DNA of 64,000 nucleotides, taken from assembly GCA_030813035.1 (NCBI GenBank), contig JAUSTV010000001.1; one strand, given 5' to 3'. Below, piece by piece: positions 7,461 through 16,159 of this stretch (within the stretch, counting starts at the first letter, position 1; the number at the start of each line of letters is the position of its first letter). Source of the stretch: Bacillus_BA fengqiuensis. GTDB taxonomy: Bacteria > Bacillota > Bacilli > Bacillales > Bacillaceae_H. The notes beneath the pieces are model-generated. The model was not told the DNA's origin. It saw only the letters and a program-made list of their open reading frames with translations, and did not search any database. A program made the translations under genes and the position numbers.

Positions 7461-7698
7461 ACCTCCCCCACCTATCGCTTCGCGCTGGAGGTGGGGGTTT
7501 CTTGTCGATCCCTTCAAAATCAGAAGCTGGACGATGTCCATAGGTGTACACGACACCCTCGTCTTTCTCGGGGACTGACGCTCCCATATGGAAGCAGTGG
7601 TCTTGACGCAAGGCGTCTCCCGACTGCTTGCTGCCACCGTAAGCAACAGAGAGAATCGAATTCACAGCCATCTCCTCCGGGGCGGTTCTACCCGTCTA
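7461..7698 (-). ncRNA. Candidate omega (reRNA) guide RNA and right-end hairpin of the TnpB element
   Basis: Established TnpB biology places a structured guide RNA over the tnpB 3' end and right end. Here 238 non-coding, structure-rich bases follow tnpB on its own strand and finish with a hairpin, CCCCCACCT (7466-7474) pairing with AGGTGGGGG (7490-7498). A guide transcribed through the end would read into the tatC 3' terminus. The tnpB nuclease is intact, so the pair could be functional. RNA ends are inferred. Confidence 0.5.
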
Positions 7699-8889
7699 CT
7701 ACGCCTTTACAGGCTGTAGATACGTGATGCTGGTCACCATCACTTTTAGGAACTTCCCGTGCACATACTGGGATAGGATATTCCCCGCACCATGGACATC
7801 CCGATGCTGTTCATATCCGCAAGAACATCGGTAGTTTCGCGAACGGATTTTATTCCGTTTCCCGCAAGCAGGGCATGCTTGCGTGGTATAGGCTTCGTTT
7901 TCTTTCGATAACGAGATACCGGCCGCTTCCAGTTTATACGTTAACTGAGCCGTGACCTTCCCAAAGCTCCAATTGCTGAGTTTCTGGTTCACTTGTTTGG
8001 AACGCACTTGTTTCCGACGTTTGTTTCGTTTGCTTGTGTGTCGCTGCACGCCTTCCACATCTCCAAGGGCGACATGGCCGACTCCCTGTTCCACGCACCA
8101 GTCCACAAAAGCGCGTGTCGTCTTATGCAAGATATCCCCGAGCTGCCGCTCGCTTTTAGAGAGGATGTATGTCTTCGCCCGATTGTATTGGCGCCATTTC
8201 CTGGAGCCTTTTTGGCACCGGCTCATGAGGATTTGCAGTTCCCTCACTTTTTTGTTGCGCAACCGGTGAATGCTGCGCATCTTCCGGCCGGAAATCACGA
8301 GGGCTTGTCCGTTTGTACATACAGAGGCAATCGTATGAATCTCACCTGGATCAATCGCTGCCGTGTGGCCGTCTTGCACCGGTACAGGCTGGACCCCGTC
8401 TTCATACGACAAGCAGGCATGCCACTGACCGTCATAGACGAGTTCGACTTCTTTGACCACGCCGTTTGGGACAGAGGCCAGCATCAATACAAGCGGTGCT
8501 TGTTGTTTCTTGTTCCATCTGCCCAGGCTGAGGGTCAGATTGCACCCTTCGATCACGAAAGATTTGTCGACCCATTTCGGATGAAAAACGAACTTCTCCT
8601 TGTATGGATACCGGATGGACGGATTCGTTTTCCGCGCTTTGCGAACCCCGTCCCGGGCATGGAGAAATTTGTGGCACACGGCTTGTACCGTCTGACTGTG
8701 AAGAGGGTACAGCCCTTTGAGTTCGGACTGAAGATCGCTTTGGTTGATCCACGAACCGTGAATCCGGTAATAATAGCGGGCAAGCTGCACGCAGTCATTC
8801 CAAATCGTTCCGCACATCCGGCGTATGTCAAACAAATGCTGAAGCGTCTGTCGGTTGGCCGAAAAGGCCGTTTTCAATGTTCGATACAT
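7699..8889 (-). CDS. tnpB: RNA-guided endonuclease TnpB (IS605 OrfB)
   Basis: The 396-aa product has an amino-terminal OrfB helix-turn-helix/WED-like region, then a RuvC-like nuclease split by a zinc finger: IDPGEIH (catalytic Asp about 178), LGDVEGVQ (catalytic Glu about 275), CPACG and CSCG zinc ligands (about 341-358) and RDVHGAGN (third catalytic Asp about 363). All three acidic residues remain, so the nuclease is probably active. TnpB uses an omega RNA to cut donor joints and promotes element retention. ATG 8889 is chosen, with AGGGAGGTGACC upstream; the frame is open to 8976 but without a better RBS. Long overlapping frames on the plus strand are shadows. Confidence 0.93.
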   Translation of the reverse strand: MYRTLKTAFSANRQTLQHLFDIRRMCGTIWNDCVQLARYYYRIHGSWINQSDLQSELKGLYPLHSQTVQAVCHKFLHARDGVRKARKTNPSIRYPYKEKFVFHPKWVDKSFVIEGCNLTLSLGRWNKKQQAPLVLMLASVPNGVVKEVELVYDGQWHACLSYEDGVQPVPVQDGHTAAIDPGEIHTIASVCTNGQALVISGRKMRSIHRLRNKKVRELQILMSRCQKGSRKWRQYNRAKTYILSKSERQLGDILHKTTRAFVDWCVEQGVGHVALGDVEGVQRHTSKRNKRRKQVRSKQVNQKLSNWSFGKVTAQLTYKLEAAGISLSKENEAYTTQACPACGKRNKIRSRNYRCSCGYEQHRDVHGAGNILSQYVHGKFLKVMVTSITYLQPVKA

Positions 8890-9146
8890 GAGGTCACCTC
8901 CCTTGCTATCATCATATAACGAACGTACATTCGCTTTAAGAGAAAATAGAAAATTTATCCCTTTTTCTTTCGACAAGGATGAAGAGGCCTATCAACCAAA
9001 AAGCTTTTCGGCTACGCCGAACCGACATTCATCCCCTCCCTACTCACTGGGCTGTGCCCGTCACGCTCCTTGAGGAAGAGGAATTCTGTCGGATTATGTT
9101 AAAGCAGATCAGCCAAACAACCTATAAATAAATTCACCTTCATTGT
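8890..9146. other. Left-end region of the TnpB element and flank
   Basis: On the tnpB strand this holds an upstream leader with a TTCGGC/GCCGAA hairpin and GC-rich sequence resembling IS605 ends (roughly up to 9075), then AT-rich host flank. No gene is seen between tnpB and deoR apart from the terminator at 9147. Confidence 0.45.
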
Positions 9147-9186
9147 GGGCATCGTTCACCTATTGTTGGTGAACGATGCCCTTTTT
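9147..9186 (+). terminator. Strong intrinsic terminator, probably the original end of the tat operon
   Basis: GGGCATCGTTCACC (9147-9160) pairs perfectly with GGTGAACGATGCCC (9168-9181) around a 7-base loop, followed by five T residues. The nearest upstream plus-strand gene is tatC, now separated by the TnpB element. The remaining bases to the deoR start (9187-9452) contain no gene. Confidence 0.85.
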
Positions 9187-9452
9187 ATTATATACATAGC
9201 CTCCAGGCTACTTACTATAGAAGTAGATGTTTGGAATGAACCTACTTTTTGACGAACCGGCGATCTTGTTCTACCATATTGTTTAGAGTGATAATCTACC
9301 TAGGAAACCTAATTATCCTTCATATCCTTCAAGATTCATTGTGATTAAACTTAGATTAACTTTTGAACTACCTACCATTTAATTTTCTAACGCAAAATTG
9401 AAGTAGGAGTCTTATCGCCTAAAATGACAAACTAAACCTATGGGGTGAAATC

Positions 9453-10229
9453 ATGCTGCAAGATGAACGACTAGACGCCATTGTTCAATATTTAAATGAA
9501 CATGACCGGATTGATATTGAAACAATTTGTGAAATAAATAATGTGTCTAAAGATACAGCCAGAAGAGACTTAATACAACTAGAAGAGAAGGGAAAAATCA
9601 TTCGAATACGCGGTGGAGCGAAAAGGATTCTGCTTTCCAATGAAGTCTATAATTATGGTGAGCGTATGAACATGGCACTGGAAGCTAAAAGTAAGATTGG
9701 AAAATTTGCAGCTTCTTTGATTAACAACGGGGATCGCCTTATTTTGGATGCCTCCACAACCGTTCAATTTCTAGCCAAGTATTTAACGAGCCGGAACCAT
9801 ACTGTCGTGACTAATTCGATTAACATTGCCAGTGTATTAAGCCAAAGAGAAGATATAAAAATTAATTTATTAGGTGGAACGTTAAGCCATAGACACCAAG
9901 CTATTTATGGTTCAAGAGCCATTAGAGATGTCCAAGATTATAAGGTGAATAAATGCATCATTAGTACTTGCGGCATATCTTCTGAAGGACTGTCTACGTC
10001 CATTGAGGAAGAAGGTCTCCTCGCCAACGAAATGATTAAGCGCTCTGACCAGGTTATTGTGCTTGCAGATGCAACAAAATTTAATAAAACATTTTTTCAA
10101 AAAATGTGTGACTTAGATGCCGTTGATATAGTGATTACAGACAAAGAATTATCGAAAAACATGCAAGAGATGCTAAATAAACATATGATCGAAGTAATGG
10201 TGGTTCCTGATCATGAAGGAGACTATTGA
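9453..10229 (+). CDS. DeoR/GlpR-family transcriptional regulator
   Basis: This 258-aa protein has the DeoR winged helix-turn-helix (residues about 5-57, with SKDTARRDLIQLEEKGKI as the recognition part) and the carboxy-terminal DeoR sugar-phosphate sensor domain (about 76-235; DASTTVQFLAKYL and ADATKFNKT motifs). Such proteins repress catabolic operons and respond to phosphorylated metabolites. ATG 9453 has GGGGTG upstream. It is monocistronic and flanked by terminators at 9147 and 10323, so its target is not obvious. The decayed near-copy at 4481, just ahead of the amidohydrolase-tat operon, suggests that operon as a target. Effector unknown. Confidence 0.9.
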   Translation: MLQDERLDAIVQYLNEHDRIDIETICEINNVSKDTARRDLIQLEEKGKIIRIRGGAKRILLSNEVYNYGERMNMALEAKSKIGKFAASLINNGDRLILDASTTVQFLAKYLTSRNHTVVTNSINIASVLSQREDIKINLLGGTLSHRHQAIYGSRAIRDVQDYKVNKCIISTCGISSEGLSTSIEEEGLLANEMIKRSDQVIVLADATKFNKTFFQKMCDLDAVDIVITDKELSKNMQEMLNKHMIEVMVVPDHEGDY

Positions 10230-10322
10230 TTTATTAAATCTTTAATAGCAGAGATTATATTATTTTTACTCATTACCTATCACAATCATCTCTACTCTAC
10301 ACAACATTGATTTTTATCAATT

Positions 10323-10377
10323 AAAAAGCCTTCGAATCTCACATGGGACTGACCCCATAGGATTCGAGGGCTTTTTT
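10323..10377 (+). terminator. Intrinsic terminator after deoR-family gene
   Basis: AAAAAGCCTTCGAATC (10323-10338) pairs with GATTCGAGGGCTTTTT (10361-10376). A secondary ATGGG/CCCAT hairpin sits in the loop. The A- and T-rich bases make it potentially bidirectional. Confidence 0.85.
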
Positions 10378-10465
10378 ATACGATATAATAAACAGCATGT
10401 TGGATTGATTAATTATTTTCTTGATTTTTAAGTTACTTCATAAACCTTATTGTTTTTCTCCTTTT

Positions 10466-10906
10466 TCATAGGGTATCTAAGTTTCTTAGCTTTTTTGTAT
10501 CAAAGTCTTCATTAAAAACAAGATTCTCTTGTTTCACTTCTTGTCCCATGAATTTACTTTTCAAAATCTTTGCAGTTAACAATAAGAAAATACACGCGAC
10601 GCATATTAAAATTTCAAAACTTTGATTATATGTAATCAATTTTCGTGCTGTTGCCAAGATAAGAATATCTATTACAAAATAAATATCTTTTTTGACAATT
10701 AAAATAACAATTTCTACTCCAACAGCTAATAATAAAATTTCTGAAATAATTAATTTATAATGCTCCAACAAATCATTGTTTTGGATTTCATGAATCAAAA
10801 GAAAAACCAACTCTTTGAACGTAAAAATAATGGTGGTTAAAAGTAATAAAACGACTGCCCACTCTACGGTTTGAAATACAAAATTAATCATTTTGTTTTC
10901 TTTCAT
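10466..10906 (-). CDS. PsiE-family membrane protein
   Basis: The 146-aa protein has four strongly hydrophobic segments (about residues 10-33, 51-70, 72-92 and 98-120) and resembles phosphate-starvation-inducible PsiE family proteins, whose biochemical role is unknown. Typical for the family are an acidic residue in TM2 (AVGVEIVILI) and the following DIYFVIDI...ARKLI segment. ATG 10906 follows an AGGAAAAATTG sequence. It is monocistronic, with nothing in the 270 bases upstream. No Pho box was identified. Confidence 0.75.
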   Translation of the reverse strand: MKENKMINFVFQTVEWAVVLLLLTTIIFTFKELVFLLIHEIQNNDLLEHYKLIISEILLLAVGVEIVILIVKKDIYFVIDILILATARKLITYNQSFEILICVACIFLLLTAKILKSKFMGQEVKQENLVFNEDFDTKKLRNLDTL

Positions 10907-11138
10907 TCAATTTTTCCTTTCTTTTTTGAGATTTCCAGTAGGATAAATATCGTCTTAAAACCATTTTTGAACTAGAATGGTTCAATGATCACCAATCGCT
11001 TTCCCTGTCAAATACAACATAATAGTGCAACAGCAACAAAAGAGATTATGAATAATATAAAACAAAGTGAAAATCCCTTCTATAAAAAGTATCTAAATAT
11101 TACAAAAAATTAACATTCCATCTGTTCATCCTAATGAA

Positions 11139-11174
11139 AGAGGCAGCATTCTTTAGGAAAGGAATGCTGCCTCT
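11139..11174 (-). terminator. Terminator of the small membrane protein gene
   Basis: AGAGGCAGCATTC (11139-11151) and GAATGCTGCCTCT (11162-11174) form a perfect 13-bp stem with a 10-base loop. On the minus strand it follows the gene ending at 11178 by 3 bases and is followed by TTTCATT. Confidence 0.8.
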
Positions 11175-11177
11175 TCA

Positions 11178-11354
11178 TTATAGTTTGGCTTCAATATATG
11201 GAGGTATGTCCAAAGGACGGTTCATCTCCGTATTGATTACGGCGTAGGCAAATATCCCAACCCCAATCGTCATACTTATCACGGTGACTAGACGAAGAAC
11301 ATTCCGGAGCCTTTTTTTTCTATGAAACTTCCGAAACTCAATAACCTTGTCCAT
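11178..11354 (-). CDS. Small basic single-span membrane protein (58 aa)
   Basis: A strongly basic amino terminus (KVIEFRKFHRKKRLRN) precedes one transmembrane helix (VTVISMTIGVGIFAYAVI) and a short outside tail. Upstream GTG 11366 and ATG 11357 are crowded by GAGGG, so ATG 11354 is preferred. A perfect terminator lies 3 bases past the stop, supporting a real gene. No family recognised. Confidence 0.55.
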   Translation of the reverse strand: MDKVIEFRKFHRKKRLRNVLRLVTVISMTIGVGIFAYAVINTEMNRPLDIPPYIEAKL

Positions 11355-11551
11355 CATATCCCTCACTTTTATTTCATTATACTAAATTTTCAGTATATTT
11401 TAGTTGTAAAAATTTGAAACTTGTATGAACATGAAACAATGAGGAGTGATGGTGATTTAGACGTTTTGATTTCAGCTAAAAGAATGGTTTCGTAATTAAA
11501 TAATAAATTTGCAAGAAAATAAAAGAGTGACTGTGTTCCCAAAATAAAAAA

Positions 11552-11577
11552 AGCTAAAAGTCCTGTGACCTTTAGCT
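11552..11577. terminator. Orphan hairpin
   Basis: AGCTAAAAGTC pairs with GACCTTTAGCT around a short loop, preceded by seven A residues. As a minus-strand signal it would be followed by a T-run, but no gene on that strand ends here. It may be a relic of a lost gene. Confidence 0.45.
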
Positions 11578-11702
11578 ACACAAAAATGTGTTATTAAATT
11601 GAGAGAAAGAGTCCATTAGAATTCTCAGGTAATTGGTATTGTATCATACGGAAGTTGTATATACAAGTTATTAAATGAAGATTCGGTTACAAAAAAGGGG
11701 TC

Positions 11703-11771
11703 ATGAAGATGCATTGCAAAAAGTGCGGTGTAGAAATGTCTCATAGTTGGGTTGAAAGCAAGGTGACATAA
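11703..11771 (+). pseudogene. Possible zinc-ribbon remnant (22 codons)
   Basis: ATG 11703 follows GGGGTC and encodes a short peptide with an initial CKKCG zinc-knuckle motif before a stop. Short DUF-type zinc-ribbon proteins start this way, so it could be a truncated one. It is the only coding-like trace in the 544-base gap 11355-11898, which otherwise holds only the hairpin at 11552. Confidence 0.25.
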
Positions 11772-11898
11772 AGTAAAACCTGTCCATCCAGCTATACTAA
11801 ATTTGCAAAGTTGTGAAAATGATACCTATGACGAATAAACTTAGTGATATGATAGAAAATGGAAAACATTTCACTACTCAAAGAGGGAGGGAGTAGCG

Positions 11899-12663
11899 GT
11901 GAAGAAAGTAAGAATAGCTTTATTGCACCTATTGCCAATTGCAGGAAATATTAAATATAATCAAAATCTGATCGAAAAAGCAGTTAAGCTCGCTGCAAAT
12001 AAAAACGTGGATTGGATTATAACGCCTGAACTAGCTGTTAGCGGGTTACAGTTTTCTCGTAAGATTGGAACCAGCTGGATTAAACAACAGCCTGATGCAT
12101 GGATGAACCATTTTTTCAGTCTGGTTAAGTCTATCGATACAACAGTATTTCTCGGGTGTGCCGAGAAATCCAATAATGGTGACCTTTATAATTCAGTATT
12201 TGTTATAAATCGAAATGGTGCGGTAATAGGAAAGCAAAGAAAAATCACGAGTATTACAGATAATTGGTCAACATCAGGTAAATCCATTGAACCGATCGAT
12301 TTGGGAAATGTGAAAGTTGGTATTTTGATATGTGCAGATGCGTACACCAGAAGTATTGCAGATACCTTATTAGCTAAAGGAGCAGAAATTCTCGTTGCTC
12401 CATCGTCTTGGGGACCAGGATTACACGGACCAAACGGGGAATGGGAACAAAGATCGATCGATACTGGATTACCTTTATTTGTTTGTAATCGCACGGGAGA
12501 AGATGAAACCGTTACCTTTTGGGAAGCAGAAAGTCTAATTATTAAGAATGGTAAACGCCTCCTTTCACATAAATCTTTATACTCTGGAATCCTAACTTTT
12601 GATTGGAATTTAGAGGAGATGGATTTAATTTCTGCTGATTTTGACGTTGAATATATATCTTGA
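11899..12663 (+). CDS. Carbon-nitrogen hydrolase (nitrilase superfamily)
   Basis: The 254-aa protein has the nitrilase alpha-beta-beta-alpha fold signature and its Glu-Lys-Cys triad: TPELAVSG (Glu44), GKQRKITSI (Lys115) and ILICADAY (Cys145), with a second supporting Glu in the NGEWEQRS segment. These cytosolic enzymes hydrolyse C-N bonds of amides or N-carbamoyl compounds. The residues after the catalytic Cys (ADAYT) differ from the CYD/CWE of classical omega-amidases, so the substrate cannot be assigned. GTG 11899 follows GGGAGGGAG. A GNAT gene follows 37 bases later, perhaps in the same transcript ending at the terminator at 13314. Confidence 0.85.
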   Translation: MKKVRIALLHLLPIAGNIKYNQNLIEKAVKLAANKNVDWIITPELAVSGLQFSRKIGTSWIKQQPDAWMNHFFSLVKSIDTTVFLGCAEKSNNGDLYNSVFVINRNGAVIGKQRKITSITDNWSTSGKSIEPIDLGNVKVGILICADAYTRSIADTLLAKGAEILVAPSSWGPGLHGPNGEWEQRSIDTGLPLFVCNRTGEDETVTFWEAESLIIKNGKRLLSHKSLYSGILTFDWNLEEMDLISADFDVEYIS

Positions 12664-12700
12664 AGTTTGGAACATAGACATATGATTTGAGGTGATCGTG

Positions 12701-13210
12701 TTGGCTGTTAATGTGAAAATCGAACAATTAACATCTATCGGAGAACATATCAGTGAGCTTTCGGAACTTTTGGTACAGGTAGTGGAAGATGGTGCATCGA
12801 TTGGTTTTTTACCTCCATTAAAGCATTCAGAAGCCGATAACTATTGGGAAAACGTGTTGTCTCCAGAAGTGATTCTATTTGTCGCTAAAATAAATAATCA
12901 GATAGCCGCAACTGTACAATTGCATTTATGTACGAAGGATAACGGAAACCATAGAGCGGAAATCGCCAAATTAATGACACACCCTAATGATCGACGTAAT
13001 GGCATTGGCCGTTCACTCATGAAAAGAGCGGAAGAAAGAGCCAAGCAGGAGGGGAGATCGTTATTAGTTCTCGATACAAGAAAAGGAGATCCTTCCAATC
13101 GTCTTTATAGCTCAATTGGTTATATTCAGGCTGGGGAGATCCCTAACTATGCAAAATCTGCAAACGGAGAACTGCATCCAACCATTTTTTATTACAAATC
13201 TCTTGCCTGA
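12701..13210 (+). CDS. GNAT-family N-acetyltransferase
   Basis: The 169-aa protein contains the acetyl-CoA-binding motif A of GNAT enzymes (LMTHPNDRRNGIGRSLMKRAEE, residues about 87-108) and motif B (LVLDTRKGDPSNRLYSSIGY). The RRNGIG pyrophosphate loop is intact. Overall it resembles small-molecule resistance-type acetyltransferases, but the substrate is unknown. TTG 12701 is preferred because TGAGGTG lies at 12687-12693; GTG 12692 falls within that RBS. It is followed by a very strong terminator. Confidence 0.82.
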   Translation: MAVNVKIEQLTSIGEHISELSELLVQVVEDGASIGFLPPLKHSEADNYWENVLSPEVILFVAKINNQIAATVQLHLCTKDNGNHRAEIAKLMTHPNDRRNGIGRSLMKRAEERAKQEGRSLLVLDTRKGDPSNRLYSSIGYIQAGEIPNYAKSANGELHPTIFYYKSLA

Positions 13211-13313
13211 CATTACTTAAAAACCAATTAAATTCCCATTGATTCAACAGATTTCATACCTTGAAAGGGCTGATTCATAAGTCTGAAAAAAGAGTAGGTA
13301 ATCTTACTTTCAG

Positions 13314-13363
13314 GAGGGTGTCTCCAAAGCATCATAACGATGCTTTGGAGACACCCTCTTTTT
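13314..13363 (+). terminator. Strong intrinsic terminator
   Basis: GAGGGTGTCTCCAAAGCATC pairs perfectly with GATGCTTTGGAGACACCCTC (20 bp, 5-base loop), followed by TTTTT. It ends the nitrilase-GNAT transcript and faces the convergent mecA-like gene. Confidence 0.92.
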
Positions 13364-13379
13364 GTATATTTAGACCCTC

Positions 13380-14003
13380 TTACACAAAATAAACAGATAT
13401 TTCTTCGAGTGCATTTCCGAAGGCGATTTTTTTGCCATAAGCTTCAATTAACGGCAAGGCTTTAGTCGTTTTCTCCCCATACTCTTTAACAAGACTTAAA
13501 AAGTCAAGCATACTTTCCCCATCATTTGACGCATAACATCCTATATTTAAAAAATAGCGCCCTTCATAGTAATAAAGCTCATTAGGAATGGTTAGGCTAT
13601 GAAAAGGCTGTATTCGTTTTGATAACTGGATGACATCTTCAAAATCCTCAAATTGAATTAATACACCATTTTTGAATCGTTGTGATTCTTTTTGAGCCGG
13701 TTCAAAATGTTCGTCTGATGATGTTAGAAACGGAAGAAACGAGTCGATGTCATCAAACCACTGATTAGGAACTTGTTTTGATATCATAATATTGATTCCA
13801 TAAGAACAAGCCACAATTTGTACCATTAAAAGCCCGTTCCGCCTCATGACATGAGCACTTTCAAGTTGTTCAAATACCCATGTCATTAATTTTTCATATT
13901 CACTTTCAAAACATAAGTTCTGAAGCATAATCCCTTGTTCTGACAATTCATGTGTTTCGATTTCTACCGTGACGGTTGAATCGCTTATTATTCCTATTTT
14001 CAT
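13380..14003 (-). CDS. MecA-like ClpC adaptor protein
   Basis: The 207-aa protein shares the MecA layout: an amino-terminal substrate-binding domain beginning with the beta-strand/helix pattern KIGIISDSTVTVEIETHELSEQGI and MRRNGLLMVQIVACSYGINIMIS, an acidic linker (about 90-110), and a carboxy-terminal ClpC-binding domain (VLIQFEDFEDVIQLSKRI...LYYYEGRYFL). MecA delivers substrates such as ComK to ClpCP. It is slightly shorter than typical MecA and divergent, so it may be a second paralogue (YpbH-like) rather than the competence regulator itself. ATG 14003 follows AATCTTACTGGGGGAATCAAG. Confidence 0.75.
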   Translation of the reverse strand: MKIGIISDSTVTVEIETHELSEQGIMLQNLCFESEYEKLMTWVFEQLESAHVMRRNGLLMVQIVACSYGINIMISKQVPNQWFDDIDSFLPFLTSSDEHFEPAQKESQRFKNGVLIQFEDFEDVIQLSKRIQPFHSLTIPNELYYYEGRYFLNIGCYASNDGESMLDFLSLVKEYGEKTTKALPLIEAYGKKIAFGNALEEISVYFV

Positions 14004-14172
14004 CTTGATTCCCCCAGTAAGATTAGTTTAAGAAAAACCAAAAGGATTATGTGTGGATTTGTTTTCTAGTTTTTAATTAAGTGATTTTGGAAAAAGGCAT
14101 GAAGGAAGAACACGGTAATCGGAACCGTTGTTCGTCAGTTTTGTCAATTGAATAACATGGAGGAAGGGTAAA

Positions 14173-14706
14173 ATGGAATCAAAGAATAACATAACTCTTT
14201 ATTGGTCTTTGCTAGAGTTTAAGGATTGGAATTTGTATATTGTTTCAACTTCTAAAGGGCTGTGCTATGTTGGCTCACAGAACAAACCATTCGAAGAACT
14301 ATACGAATGGGCTCAGAAGCGCTTTCCGGGAAGTCTTCTTATTGAAGACGGTGAAAAACTTGAACGTTACAAGGTTGAAATCAGGGAGTATTTAGAAGGA
14401 CAGCGGAAAACCTTTTCGGTTCGATTCGATTACAAGGGGACAGCATTCCAACTGGCAGTCTGGAACGCACTTTGTGAGATTCCATACGGACAGACAAAGT
14501 CCTATTCCGACATTGCAAATTCCATAAATAAACCAGCGGCTGTTCGTGCTGTAGGGGCGGCAATTGGGGCTAATCCCGTTTTAATCACTGTACCTTGTCA
14601 TCGTGTAGTGGGAAAGAATGGTGCGTTAACCGGCTATCGCGGCGGATTAGATATGAAGACACAACTTTTGGAACTTGAAAGACAGGAATCGTTAAAGAGT
14701 AAGTGA
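14173..14706 (+). CDS. ogt: Methylated-DNA--[protein]-cysteine S-methyltransferase
   Basis: The 177-aa protein carries the suicide-methyltransferase signature PCHRVVG (acceptor Cys142), the preceding helix-turn-helix with RAVGAAIGANP, and the GYRGG...KTQLLELE carboxy-terminal motif. It directly reverses O6-methylguanine and O4-methylthymine in DNA. It fits the Ogt class (no Ada DNA-binding domain). ATG 14173 follows GGAGGAAGG. Monocistronic; the only other alkylation-repair gene in the window is the AlkD-like one at 704. Confidence 0.93.
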   Translation: MESKNNITLYWSLLEFKDWNLYIVSTSKGLCYVGSQNKPFEELYEWAQKRFPGSLLIEDGEKLERYKVEIREYLEGQRKTFSVRFDYKGTAFQLAVWNALCEIPYGQTKSYSDIANSINKPAAVRAVGAAIGANPVLITVPCHRVVGKNGALTGYRGGLDMKTQLLELERQESLKSK

Positions 14707-15076
14707 TATTACAAGATTTAAGGGATTTTATAATTCCCAATAATAATGTTATGGTAACTATGAAGCCGAGACTATCAATTTATCAAGAAACGTGTTCACT
14801 CTACGTTGGAATTCAATTTGTATAAAACAACCTCTCTATATTTGTTAGCATGACAAAGCAGCCTATATCCCGAAAAATTATGGCAGATAATCTAACATGT
14901 AATTTGAACTTCAGATTCTTTTTGGTATAGTTAAGTCATGCTATCATTATACTTTTTAATTATTCATAATATATTTAATATTTTGTCATCAGAATAAAAG
15001 GAATTTTAATATCAATCTAGTAAATATATTAATAAGTGAAATGCTTGAAGAGAAAAAAGAGGGGAAGACTTGCATC
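14707..15076. other. Intergenic region upstream of eutW
   Basis: About 370 AT-rich bases. I see no gene, no adenosylcobalamin riboswitch consensus and no ANTAR-type paired hairpin. The promoter for the eut two-component genes probably lies toward the 3' end but cannot be picked reliably. Confidence 0.4.
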
Positions 15077-16159
15077 ATGGTGGACATTTTAAATCTAAAT
15101 CAATTCACAAGTCTATCGAAAGAACAGTGCCAAATCATTTCGGATTTAGCCAAAAACCTTCAAGTCATCTCGGACCTTTCTCAAGCAGATATATTCATTG
15201 ATTGCCTCTTGCCAGAGGGCAATGCAGCTCTCGTGGTAGCTGAAGCAAACCCTGCGACCACACAGTCTCTATATAAAAATAGTGTACTCGGACAAATTGC
15301 GTTCGAAGAAACGGAACCGGGGGTTTTGTTTAGCTTGAAAACTGGCAAGTCCATTATTGGTTCACGAGGAATCACACAAGAACATGTGGTAATGCAGCAA
15401 GACATTGTTCCTATTCATGACCAATCTGGAAAGACAATTGCGGTTTTAATAAAAGAACGGGACATTTCACAGGCGATTCAAAACGAGTACAAAGTGAAAA
15501 CATTGATGAAAACGTCCCATAGTGAAGAAAAGCAACAGTTGATTCAATCCATCGTGATTCAAGAAATACATCATCGAGTGAAAAACAATTTACAAGTCAT
15601 TTCAAGCCTACTCCGTTTGCAAATGCGGCGTTCGTCCTCAGAGGAAGCAACCGAAGTCTTTCGCGACAGTGTGTCTCGGATTTCAAGCATGGCGATGGTT
15701 CATGACTATTTGGCTCAAAACGGGATTGAGCAAGCAGATGTTAAATTTGTAATGGAGCAAATTGCAGCGCTGCTTATCTTATCTTCCAGTATTCCTGGAC
15801 AACATATTTCCGTATCTGTTCAAGGAGAGTCATTGTTTTTACCATCGGACAAGGCCACATCCGTTGCTCTCGTTGTGAATGAATTAGTGCAAAATAGTAT
15901 CAAGCACGCTTTCCGCTCACGTGATGAAGGGAAAATCGAAATATGTGTCAATTGCCGAAAACAAATGGTCACGATTACGGTAATCGATGATGGCTGCGGA
16001 ATGGGAGAAGCCGCTTCTTCCAAAAGGTCGTCTTTAGGATTGCAGCTTGTCGAAATGTTAGTGGAAGAAAAATTACAAGGTGTCCTCTCATTCTTTCATT
16101 CTAATAGAGGGACAAAGGTTTCCATAACTTTTCCGATTATAGATGGGGTGATAGAATGA
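15077..16159 (+). CDS. eutW: Ethanolamine two-component sensor histidine kinase
   Basis: The 360-aa protein has an amino-terminal PdtaS-type GAF/H_kinase_N sensor (about 1-110), a PAS-like stretch, then HisKA_2 with QEIHHRVKNNLQ (phospho-His about 165) and a HATPase domain (NELVQNSIKHAF N-box, DDGCGMG G1 box). EutW autophosphorylates on sensing ethanolamine and activates EutV. ATG 15077 is chosen because GAGGGGAAG lies at 15059-15067; ATG 15041 lacks an RBS. It has no transmembrane helices, so it is cytosolic. It overlaps eutV by 4 bases. Confidence 0.9.
   Translation: MVDILNLNQFTSLSKEQCQIISDLAKNLQVISDLSQADIFIDCLLPEGNAALVVAEANPATTQSLYKNSVLGQIAFEETEPGVLFSLKTGKSIIGSRGITQEHVVMQQDIVPIHDQSGKTIAVLIKERDISQAIQNEYKVKTLMKTSHSEEKQQLIQSIVIQEIHHRVKNNLQVISSLLRLQMRRSSSEEATEVFRDSVSRISSMAMVHDYLAQNGIEQADVKFVMEQIAALLILSSSIPGQHISVSVQGESLFLPSDKATSVALVVNELVQNSIKHAFRSRDEGKIEICVNCRKQMVTITVIDDGCGMGEAASSKRSSLGLQLVEMLVEEKLQGVLSFFHSNRGTKVSITFPIIDGVIE

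Larger units (their letters stand above)
7461..9075 (-). mobile_element. IS200/IS605-superfamily TnpB-only element (IS1341-like)
   Basis: The region contains one tnpB gene on the minus strand, no TnpA (Y1 transposase), a strong GC-rich hairpin at the tnpB-downstream end (7466-7499) and structured sequence upstream of tnpB, including a TTCGGC-TAC-GCCGAA hairpin near 9007-9021. Base composition is more GC-rich than the flanks. IS200/IS605 elements have subterminal hairpins and no target duplication, so the outer boundary near 9075 is only an estimate. The element sits directly at the tatC stop codon. Mobility would need TnpA in trans. Confidence 0.7.

Noticed and set aside
7993..8919. Long plus-strand ORF of 308 codons
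   Set aside because: It lies entirely opposite tnpB, which carries full catalytic motifs; no RBS or family match on the plus strand.
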